From positions 13,774,143 through 13,838,142 of the forward strand of contig BROE01000003.1 in assembly GCA_036571765.1 (NCBI GenBank): DNA of 64,000 nt, given 5' to 3'. Positions 49,904 through 61,700 of this stretch are shown piece by piece. The position numbers and the translations under genes are program-made. The notes beneath the pieces were generated by a model. The model did no database searches, was not told where the DNA came from, and was given only the letters and a program-made list of their open reading frames with translations. This DNA is from Plecoglossus altivelis (taxonomy: Eukaryota; Chordata; Actinopteri; Osmeriformes; Plecoglossidae). Each line of letters opens with the position of its first letter. The stretch's first letter is position 1.

Positions 49904-52433
49904 TTTCTGATTGTCTTATCTCACCAAGTTGTACTGACACTTTTAGAGCCAACACTGGCTAATAAATACAACAAAATGTTAAAACGCACAATTAAATTTC
50001 AAATACAATATTTAACACAAATGTGTGCGAACGGGAAACCAGTGTTTCCATCTGTAGGGCACAACTTATCTTCTCATGACCCTTCAGGCAGCGCTGGTGC
50101 TACAACAAAGGATTTTCTTGAAAAAGTAAAAGGTTTTTGACAGTTTACTCAAACCTGGCAAAACGTTAGATCTTCTCATGAGTCCAAATCGATGACGTGT
50201 GTGTCTTGTAATTGGTATTGTTGATCATCTAACAGCAACTTCACATTAGTCAGTACTGAAAAATACCACTTATATCCAGTGCTTATGATGTGTGTAACAC
50301 TTTAAACAAAGTCTATGCATAAGGCGAACACTAACTCTTCTTCTGTGACGCAAGCAAAATTAAACTCAATAAAAGTCTTCCTCTAACAAATGATTTGCTC
50401 AACATGGTCATTAGGACATACAAAATCAAAGACAAACCAACCAGCACCATACTGCAGTTGCTCCAAACCACTTAAAACAGGTGTAGAATTTGACATATTT
50501 TCTATATGGAGAATTTAAAACGGGATCTTGTGAGTGACAACTAAGAAATGTATAATTCTAAGGTACTTGACATATCAGTTAAAAAAATATACATGCATTA
50601 CAGAAACATTATAGTTTTTAAATATGCAAGAGGTAATGTTGAACTATTTTTAAACAAAGATTTCCTGAAAAACCAAAGATTTAGTTTGTCATTTAAATGA
50701 GGGAATTGTAAACCCTTTTCATGTTGGTTTGTCTTAAGTAACCATGGACGATACAGTAAAGGACACACAGTCGGCCTCATCATTACTTGGGAAGTGAGCT
50801 ACTTGAGAGCCTTCTCAAAAATCCAACTTCAAATGTTCAACTTTAAGACTTGTTATCAATTAAGATGGGCAGTCACTTGCAGAGCATGCGATATTCACAA
50901 TCTCTACACAAACCAGAGACAATGTGAAAGCTGCTTATTTTCAAATGTGACACTCAATCTAAACATCAGTATAGTCAGGAGCGAGGAGTACAGTACCAAA
51001 AAAGATGATTTGTTTGTTTTGGCCCCAAATGCGTTTTAGCCGAATTTGCATGTTAAAACACTAACAGGCGGTAAAGACCGGGCTCTCCCTGTGTCCTGTT
51101 TTTCCACACTTTTTCACCAAAGTGTTACTTTTGATACTGCTCTTATCTTAGGCGTTTAAAACATTGAATCCACCGGCCAGTTTCATTCAAACCAAGATAG
51201 GGAAGTGCTCAAGTGCACACTACGTAATACAGCAGACTTGAAAATTCGGACACAGAATCAAAAAGGACTAGATGAGGCTTTCTAAAGGTATGAGATCACC
51301 AGAGGGGGCGTCAGAGATAACTGGATCAGACGACAAAACACTGACTGAGCAAGACCGGCTCATCTGCTCCCTGAGCTCTACCTAATATATGGTTGGGGCA
51401 GCCAGCAATTTCTTAATAAGTATTCATCAGATATTACAAACTGATTGTGTAAGACTTTTTGCAGCATTTTAAAACATTAAGACTACAATATGTTAGATGG
51501 ATGCAAATGTAGTTTTGGCACATTTGAATAAAAACTGTACAATAACAATAATATTAACAATAATATACAAGGATTAGCTTGCCCCTTGTTTGATGTCAGT
51601 CTGAAAAAAAATTCTACCACTCGTTCATATGAAATCAAAAAACACATTCACAAGCTGGCACAACATACCTGAGCCGGGACTTTACACCCCATCATGAACA
51701 GTAATGTAACATATTGTAAGCATTTTGTCAAGAATTGTGTAGGCGTACTGTACTTAGGAAAACATAGGTAAGACTACGAATACTAGCTTTTATATTAACT
51801 TTAACATTTCAAGTTCTGACATTCCAAGGTTTTACAAGTAAAGAAACCAGTCAGAAAAATGTCTCCTCAAATAAAGATTAAAAAATCCCCAAAAGGAAAT
51901 ACTTGATAATAAAAACTTCATCACACTTAAAAGAAACATTTAAGACCAATAGCTGTCACACACCAATTTCCGATGCCTCAAATCCATGCATACTCCTTAA
52001 AAACCACGCACTAAAATGTTGTTCTCATACACATTCCTTATCTCTTCTTCCTCTTCGCTATCATTACTTGCTTTAGTTTTAGTTCGATTGTCACGTTGAG
52101 GAGCATGCTTCCTGGCAGTCAGGCGACCTCTGAGGGGGTGTGCTCTGCGTACGTTTGTTCAGAGGCATATGAGCATGCTCGAAATGCTTAGCGTTCTCCT
52201 CTGAAAGGTGTCTTAGTGTGATCAGATACTGTCACAGGAGCAGACTAAGCATGCTCAGTTCATGTCATCCCACTGAGACATCGGAGCGTGTTCGCGTCAC
52301 ACATCCATGCTTCCGCGCTCGGGAACACGCTCGGACCCTCGTCCATTCACTGGAAAGGATGTCGTCTCTGTCGTTTGCCGTGTCGTTTCCAAAAAGAAAA
52401 AGAAAAAAGAGCAGGAGTTTTCAACTGAGCACC
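49898..52433 (-). promoter_or_regulatory. sox6: sox6 3' UTR (long, microRNA-target rich)
   Basis: It follows the sox6 stop on the minus strand and ends at a candidate AATAAA (minus strand, 49898-49903). No other gene is seen. On the mRNA strand it contains miR-499 seed matches at 50843-50850, 51450-51456, 51477-51484, 51769-51775 and 51940-51946. It also contains miR-219 seed matches at 49908-49915 and 52086-52092. The length of about 2.5 kb fits the long Sox6 3' UTRs of other vertebrates. The exact 3' end is inferred. Confidence 0.6.
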
Positions 52434-52737
52434 TCAGTTGGCACTGACAGTTTCCCGTGTCTCGTGGTCACTGCTGTAGTCTGATTTGGGCTCCTCATCA
52501 AAGTCCTCATACATGTCCATCTCATCCTCTCCGTTGATTGGCTCACTGGGCATTATGGCACCTGCTTCTGGTTTGATACCAAAGGTGCTCTGGATGACAG
52601 GGATGGTAGGCTCGGGACTGGCCGACGCACTGGAGCACTCTGACGTCAGGTGTGGAGAGGGCGCGGCCGATGGCATCGCGATGGCACCTGGGTAGACACC
52701 AGCTGTGCTGTTGCTTATGGGAAGCTGTGGCTGAGGC
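52434..52737 (-). CDS. sox6: sox6 terminal coding exon
   Basis: The acceptor CTCACAG (minus strand) precedes 52737 and the stop is at 52436-52434. It encodes PQPQLPISNSTAGVYPGAIA through EPTIPVIQSTFGIKPEAG and the acidic GEDEMDMYEDFDEEPKSDYS, ending RETVSAN. Its order of blocks matches mammalian SOX6. Confidence 0.96.
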
Positions 52738-55700
52738 CTGTGAGACAGACAGAGGGAAGAAGGAGGGAAGAGAGAGAAAAGGAAGTGGGAAAGAGACAGA
52801 AGGACAGTTTAAGAGAAAGAAAAGATGCGTATAAGCGATGACCGCATTCATTATATGCTGAAGAATGACTCTTTAACCAACTTAATAATAAAATGTTTGT
52901 CTTCTCAACTCAGTTCTCATCTTCAGACATGACTTCATACAGAGCCTCTGTTAGTACACGGTAGCTATCTCAATGATAGCTAAATAACCTAATGGGATAT
53001 GGATGGAATGGAGGTAAACACAAATTACTCAAGAGAGGCCTCTGGCTCTGCAAATGAAACACGTGAACCAAGAAAATTGCTATGAGTTTCTCACCTAACA
53101 GCTTTTCCTCCCTGCTCCCCTTGACGCTAACTTCTGACAGAACCCTTTTGTTATCATTAAGGAGCTTAGAAATCACATGTGCTCTCATTAAATGGTGCTG
53201 GGTGTAAGAATTGGTTATACTTTGAATTGCTTATGCAATTTCTGTCATAACTGAAAGTCTAGTCTGGTTGAATCACTTGATTTTCTTGTGCTTGACCACA
53301 CATAGGCTACAATCCTCCTCTTTCTTTCCTTACTTTCTATCTTCCACTCTCGCAATATATCTCTTTATCTCTTTCTCTCTGTTTCTCTCTCTCTCTGCTT
53401 CTCAAACATCTGCTTACGTTTCACATCCCACAAGAAAATGCCTGTGACCAATTTCTCCTAGCCGCAAGCACCCAGCCATTGTCCTAATTTAATAAATGAC
53501 ATCTATTAAAAAACGTTCAGATTCAAAGCTTTGCTTCTGGTAAATATATTTAAACAGTCTATTAGGATGACTTTACACACATCTACAGCTGTTATGTATC
53601 AAGACAATGCCATTGAATTGGTCACCCTGTTTATATTAGTTTCTATGTAGATGTGAAAAAGCTGACCAGTTTCCTTTCGATGAGACTTCAGATTCAATCT
53701 CATCAATTTTTTTAATGAGCAAGTTTTTTGCGGGCTAATTGGGGATGAAAAACACAAGAAGTTATAAGATACAAGTAACCAATTTCAAGCCATGAGTGGC
53801 TGGCTGCACTAAAGACATCCAGTTATATCGTATACTTATAAGCTTTTCCTCATACAAAAAGGTCCCCTTCAGAGTCCCCTTTTAAAAAATCAAACTAAAA
53901 TCTCATTTCAAATAGCTTGGAAGTATACGTGAGGAGAGCGGGCCTTTTCTTACCCCACACTGAAGAACTGCCTCATTTCCTGGCGTCGCGAGCGCATCAT
54001 CTGCTTGTACTCGCCAATGCGCAGCTTCTTCCCGTCAATGATGCAGGTCCTCTTGGGCCGGGGCTTGTACTTGTAGTTTGGATATTTCTCCAGGTGGATC
54101 TTGCTCAAACGAGCTTGCTCCTCGTAATATGGCTGCTTCTCTTGGTTGGTCATGGACTTCCAGCGAGAGCCTGGATTGGACAATTGAAACACGTTTGACA
54201 AGTTAGGAGAGCTGGAGGGTACGCTTATAGGGAGAGCATGAGTTTGCCTGATTGGGGACATTTCGGCATGTCAATATCGAAAATGGAAATTTCAAGTTTT
54301 GAACCTTAACTGTAAAATATGCCTGCAAATATGGGTTTTGACAGCCTGTTGGAAAAAGAAGTTAATTATACTCCAATCTTATCTGTAGAAGAATGTCACA
54401 TTGTGCACTTATGATTTTTTTCTCATAAAAGGATCCAACTTACTGGACAAGTGGCCAGAGCCATTACCACCGGAACACAGCACATCTGTGTAGCATTCTG
54501 ACAGACTATTATACACACACTCTGCAGGACACACACACAGACAAGTCGATGACTCGCTCTCTGTGTTTACCAAGGTTTATCAAAAGCTCTTCTTTGAAAC
54601 AGTATGGATGCATTTTTACTCCATAACGAGAGGCCTCCTCCGCAGCTGTGTTATTGTATCTGTGTGACCCCCCCCCCCACACACACACACACACACACAC
54701 ACACTAACACACACATACACACACGTGCATTTCATCCACTCCTGTTCTCTCTACAGGTCGTTGCTCAGGCGTTTCCTGTTATTACCACAAACATCCATTC
54801 AGTAAATATCCGTAAAGTCTTCTTTGGATGAAATATGACCTAATGATCTAACCTTTTATTGTCACCTCTATCAAGAAATTTCAGTTACAATAATGAGCAT
54901 TTCATGTAGGACACACTGGTACCAATGTGCTACATGTGTGGTTGTGTTCAGTTTGTCTGTTAAAATAATTTGCAGAATTTGGGCACTGTTTGCTGGAAAC
55001 CAAAACCAGAGAAGCAATTCCACAGGGTCAAAATGGCTTTTCTGTCTAAGCTTGGACAAAGCTACATCTGTAAGACTGACTCGTAGTCGGACCCCCACCT
55101 GGAAAAAAACTTTCCCTAAGCATTGCAACCAGTCATTTCATCTACATACAGTAGTCTGTGTGCATATTGGACTCTTGTGTCGGACAGTGGAGCCCTTGAA
55201 CATAGCTCTGCCATGCACAACCCTTAAGCTTGGCCTTTCAATGAGTGTCTGTGTCAGGTAGGTTAGTATCAACAGAAGCACTTTTTTAACTGAACACATC
55301 CATCACCCTAGTCAAGGTCTTACAGCAGTGCTCTGTGTGTTGAGAAACCAGCTCTGAAACACTCTCACACACACCCTCCTTGATAAACGTACTGTAGTGT
55401 TGAGGCAGTAAGCATACTGGTCCCTTCATGTACCCACAGAAATATACACAGCCTATAGTGGAATAAACTGAGGGTTTCCAAAATGTGGCACTGCGTCACA
55501 GAACTCAGTGCCCCATGGCGGAGCTGCACCACAGGGCTTGGTGAAACCTTATGGAGTTGCCCCTCTAAACTCATACTTCCAAGTAAATCCTTAACGGAAA
55601 CATCAATTTTAACTACTTAGATGATTAGGGTTTAATTAATTGATTAGAAAGCCGACAAAAGGTGGGGCCTACCAACGATTGGTGGAGCAGAGCCCATGAG

Positions 55701-58700
55701 GGGCAGAACTGACCAATAACAAAGCCTTTAAGGGGGCTTTCACCACCACCTTACCAAGGATCTTGCTGATATTGGAGTTGTGCATGTCAGGGAAGGTCTG
55801 TAAGATCTTCCTTCTTTCATCCTTTGCCCACACCATGAAGGCATTCATCGGCCTCTTGATGTGGGGCTCATTGCTGTTTCGGCCCCTGGCCTCCCTGAAG
55901 ACTCGGGCTTCTGTGGTAGTACCACTCCCTGTGGAAGTAAAAAAAAAAACACTCAAACTGGAATCTCAACTCTAAATTCGTTAATTTGCAAGTCTGCTAT
56001 GGGGCCATGCTAAAAGTGTAGGAAGACGTAAGTTCTGATAGTATACAAAATAATAATACATGTTTCATCTCTAATTTTACGCAAAAAAACTACAGTGTTA
56101 AGCTTGCAGCCTCCAGTAAAACAATGGTAGGCCAGTTTGAGAAGACCTGGGACAGAAAGCCATGCAGTCAGATGCATCCCCAGCTGTGAAAGCCCGACTT
56201 GGGCTATAGGGATGACGACAAACCTCCTCTTCGATTCTCCAAATAACCATATTCATTTAGATACACACTTGTTTACACCGGCCATTCTAAACTGAACCGC
56301 AAGGACCGCTCCTCAATCCTCTGCATCTGTAAACACTTAGGTTTATCGACAACAGGTGGGATCTGAGTCAAGGAAAAAAAGAGGAAACGATGTCCCTCTC
56401 TACAGACTCTGCTTCTGTTTGCATACTTATGCTGGATGAGATTGTCTAAGGCACAAACACTTCTAAAGGATGGATTAAAGAGGACAGAGTGTAAACCTTG
56501 TTGGCAGGTGAGAGTGTCCTTCCTGAGGCAACAGCAAGGAACACAATAAATATTTTTGTCTGGAGAATACATGTGTGTAGACTGACTGGTTAATTCTGTC
56601 TCCACCACAGATGTGTTACAATGAAAGAGCCACATAAATGGCGCCACCGTTCTAAAGGGCCCCAAAGTTCAGGGTCGCTGGTGTCATTTAGTAATGATCA
56701 GGGTCTGATGTGACCCTGATCACATTAGAAAAACCAGGAGGAAAACCATGTTAGCTACACACACACACACAATTCAGTGTTTCATTTTGGTTTTAAAAAA
56801 ACTGGAAAAAGGAGTGATGAGATAGAAAAACAATAGCACACGATCAAAAGGATGTAGAATGAAAGTAAGGGAAGTACCAAACAAAAGAGGAAGAAAGGTG
56901 AACTCACCATCAAGGTCTTCTGGTCTGGTCAGGTCTATGACTCGATGACCCATCTTGGCCTCCTCTCCCAGCTTGCCCAAGTGCTGACCCAAACTTTCAA
57001 AGTGCATCCGTTCCTGTAAAACACAAAGGAATGAAAATCACGCGCAATGAAATTTAAACAAAGTTATAATATATATTTATACAAATGACTGAATATTCAT
57101 CTAAGGTCATCTAAAGGTATACACATTAACATACATACAGTAACAGCAGTTCTAAAATCAGTGAAAAAGACAAGAATCAAATGTATACATCAAGTATCAC
57201 GTTCACATACACATATTTGCTTTGATAAGGTAAGCATGCTGAGCTGTTTTGATTGTGCAGTTGCACTAGTAATTGGTGTGTCTTTGGATCAAAGGTCTGG
57301 ACTATTCATGTGATCTGCTAGTAGGATGGTTGTGCTCTGCTAATGATGGTGAAACACACTAATATGTGTGTGTATGTGTGAACAAGAGAGAGAGCATTTC
57401 AGACTCGCATTTGCTTTACTGAAGGTTTCTAAGACTTGTCGACTCATTAGAAATGCAGATTGTGTAATATCCATGATTAGCCTAATCAATACATTAAGTA
57501 ATGAATGATTACCAACAGCAATATTATAATACAATTTCTCCCAATATGCAAAAATACTAAGAATACAAACATGACCTGCTTAAGAGAGACTGAAAGTTTT
57601 GCAATAGAGGTAAGAGGAGTACAGGGAGAAGAGGTGTAAAGAGGACAGAAGAGACACAAAAATATCAATAAAACGACAAGGAAAATACATTGTTTTCCCA
57701 AATTCTGAAAATGAAAGAGAAAATAATACATAGAAAGAGAAATGACTCAGTGGCAGCATTGCAAACTGACTCCTTTCTTTCCACTCATCGTGACGCTGAC
57801 ACTGGCCTCCTCTTTCCTACAACCATGCTGCCTCACCACCCCTCTGCCTCACTGCCCGCTCCATCCAAATGAGTCCAGCATGCCGTCTGCCGACCACCAT
57901 CTAAAATTACCCTTGCCACGCTCCCAAACTGTGGTGGAAAGCACTAACCCATCCGCAATCACCACACATCCCCCTCCCTCCTTCCCTCCCTCATTCTTCC
58001 TCTCTCAACTCCTCCTTATTCTGGTGACAGAAGCAGTTTGTTGAGGAGGCATGGTTACTGGGTGAAGTAATGCCGGCCTGGCTGTTGGCAGGACCAAGTG
58101 GAACTTAAGGCAGTGTGGTGTGTGTATTTTTTTCTCATTCAACTTCTGTTGTGTTTTATATACATGGGGGAGATAGGGGGAGCCAATGTCAGCACTACAA
58201 TGAAGGCTGTAATCAGGCCCACCACAGAACATGTGCCTGGCTACGCCGCGTGCACCACAGAATCTGAACAGGGTCTGCACAGCGCTATAAACAGAGAGGG
58301 AGAGAGAGACAGAAAGAGAGAGAGAGAGACAGGAAGACAGAGAGACAGAGAGAGACAAAGAGAGAGATTTAAAGTGATAAAGACTAAAGACATTGAGACC
58401 AGTGAGACAGCAGGAGAAAGGAGTTAGGTTCTAGAACCTTGACTCCCCTGAAACGGTAAAAAACCCTCAGGTATAGTGTGTTAAACCTTGAAAGAAACAG
58501 ACAAGTCTTATAAGACCGTCCTTGGACAATTTTCTTCATTCTTTTTACTTAAAGCCTCTATGGTTTTCAGTCTCTCTGTGGCAACAGATCCACAGTCAAA
58601 CATTGCAAATGCAATGCCTTATGATGGACAGTCCCTTCACTGAACCCCCTTAAAGGAAAGGCTTCCAAATTGTAGATTCATTTTATGGGAATAGAAGCTT

Positions 58701-61700
58701 ATCCACAAGTGTCTTCTATACCAACAGTTTCAATGCCAAAGCTTTCTGTTCTCTGTCCGTTTTTTTCCCTTTTTTGTACCCTCTACAACTTGCAGAATCA
58801 CCATGGCAGCGCTGTAAACACCACACCGGGCCAGGGAGTTTTATCAGCAGCGTGTTGAGCTCATTACCACGGTTACAGGTCCTGGCAACCCTGCTTCAAC
58901 TGACCTGAAACCATTTACTGGTTTCTGCAGTAGTAGACAGTACTTCCTTCTGTCCCTCTCCCTTTCTCTCTTCTCTCTGCCATTTCCTTCCACCCTTCTC
59001 TTGCTCAGCCCAATCGCCCCATACATCCTGACAGGGCTAGGCTGCACCCATTTAAATGGGGACCTCCCTCAAGCTCTCTCCTGCTCTCCTATTCCACACC
59101 ACTCGTCTTCCTCCTTTAATGTCCTAGAATGCAGATTTCACGGCAGCATCTATTGAAATCTCATTTAATCTGCTAGTGGCAGAGGGTATACACTTTACAT
59201 AGAGAAAGAAATTCGCCGCACTTCCAGCATGCAGTACAGTGCTACCGACAGCCAGAGAATAGCTCTACAGCTCCTTCCAGGTCTCACTGCATGGACGACA
59301 GAAGCCGGCAGTGTGTTGACTGGCATGGCTTCAACTCTAGTCATTCCTCTCTCCCCCGTTTCTTTATGGTTGCCCATAATGTCCATTCTCCTGCTGTGTG
59401 GCATACAAAGAAGCTGCCACTGAGTGCAAGAGCAGCCATGACAGCTGATGTCAACTACTGTCAGCATTAAGTGGGCTTAGTGACAGAGCGTTTGACTAAA
59501 GTACTCTGGGGTTCTGTGGTGGGAAGAAGACTGAACTATAGGCCCGGACAGCTTGCTTGGAATTGGCCAAAATGTACTCTCTTTCTCTTACTCTCTGTCA
59601 CTCTCTCTCACACTCACACGCACACGCATGCAAGAACGCACAGACTGCAACCTGCATACACAATACCACACGCAGAACACAGAAAACAGAAGAACACATG
59701 TCCAGACACTCACACACGTCAGTGGCTATTTCAGCTTGGCAGTTGTGGATGTGTTGGAAGCGGAGTAAGCGTAAGGTGATACTCAACAATGTCACTTGCT
59801 AGCTGGGCATAGCTGGGCATAGCTAGGCATAGCTAGGCATAGCTGAGCATTGCTAAAATGACGTTAACATGGCCACGGTCTAAATTGTGCCAGGATATCA
59901 CAGCCAAAAGTCTGCAGCAGACATCCTGCACACAGAAGCAGCGATTAAATTCTGTATTTAACATAGTTGGGGGGTAACTGTCTTTTAAGCACGACGAAGA
60001 ATGAGACCCACGCACACATCAAGAAGCAGACAAAAACACAACAAATACACAAGCCATAACTGTTCCCACATCCACAATAAACAGCATCACAGAACTGACT
60101 CTTAATCGGGTTTGACTGCAGATCAACAGATATCAAAGCTGTGTTTTGGATCACACATCTTACCTACACCAAGAAAAAGGTTGTTTCTATTGACATTATT
60201 TCTCCCCTTTAAGTACATGAAGAAGTGCTGGTCTTTCTGAGTTGGAAGATGGGAGACACTATTCATGAGTGCAACTAGTTTTTATGTCAATAGTTTCACA
60301 AAAACTTGAATAATTAATGGAATATAGCGCTTAATTGTATATTATATCATGCAACATAAATGTGTTTGTGTGTTTGAGTTGTTAGGTAACGAAGGAAAGC
60401 ATACAACAAACACCAGCCTACTGTCTTATTCTAACAGGAAACAATTACTTCACAGTTTCCAAACAAGAACTTTGTTATGAGGCATGAAGCTATAAACCAA
60501 ATTACTGCATAACAAGGTTTGTTCTTATAAAGTTGGAAAATATAGGTCCAGCATCACACTCAGAGAAGAATTAAGGAATGCAGGATGCATACAGTGACTC
60601 ATACAGTGACTCAGTTGGAAACATATGCTACTTTATTTGAAGATGTATCTAGCTCTTGAAGTGTAGTTTAGGTATATCATTTTATGATATTGTGAATATA
60701 ATTATACGACTCATGTATTAAAATGTGCAAGAAAATAAAATGCAAAACATGACAGGATGTGAGTAATTACTTTAAGCTTCCTGGAGTCCACAAGGTGACA
60801 ACATGTTTTTGACTAATATCCCAGATTTTAACCCTAATGATAAACAAACAACTACCAGTCTAAGTATTCCAGTGTTATACCCACAGAGACGCTCAAAGTG
60901 CCCATTGCTGAAATATTAATGAACCATATCTACTCTGACAACATGGGATTGACTACTCTGAGGAAGATGGTATAATTTCTTGCTTTCAACTGTTTCACCC
61001 CTGATGCTGTGACTGACATAACTGACTGTCTGAAGATGTGGGTGAGAGATTCCTGTGAGGATAGGCATCATTCTGGCACGGGGCAATCATTCACCCCAAA
61101 GAATGCAGGGCTCGGAGTTAGGAGAGGAGGGAGGTGTTGGGTAGTCGTGTGCTCCAGACTGAGGGTTTGATTGGGCTAATAGCCCATTGGGTATAAGGGG
61201 AGTAGGACTGTACCCCCCCCCCCCACACACACACACACACACACACACACAACCACACACACTCTCACAAGCACACACACAAGCTAACAAGCACCCACAG
61301 ATAAACACACACAAACATGCACACTCAGTCACATCCACGCACGCACGGACCAAAACCATTACTGTCACTGGTCCAGCTGCTGCCTCTTCAAAGCTATCGA
61401 CTTCTGGGTGGCCGGGGATGTTAGGTTAGAGTATCTCAAGATATCTGGCCACGGTTCCAGTCAAAGGAGACAAAATATCGTAGTGTTTTCTTTTTTGGAT
61501 GTTTTGGCAAATAAGTACTGCGAGACCAGCGTGAGTGTGATCATGTGTGCGTGCGTGCGTGCGTGCATGTAAGTCTTTGTGTATCATTTTGATTGTGCAT
61601 GAATGCATGTGGTTTCGAACCTTGCTGCCGTTATTAAGACTCATGCCGCTCAGTGCAGACAGCTTGGCTTCCAAGCCTTGTTGGTGATGGTGAAGCTGCT

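Larger units (their letters stand above)
57014..61620 (-). other. sox6 intron with several simple repeats
   Basis: Includes a GA-rich tract (58291-58366), a CA tract (59605-59640), a decamer array (59801-59850), paired TGACTCA motifs (60595-60613), a C-run/CA repeat (61212-61260) and a GTGC repeat (61547-61570). No nested gene is recognised. Confidence 0.7.

Noticed and set aside
53917..54198. + strand 93-codon frame
   Set aside because: It is antisense to the sox6 HMG exon. The minus-strand frame is the conserved one.
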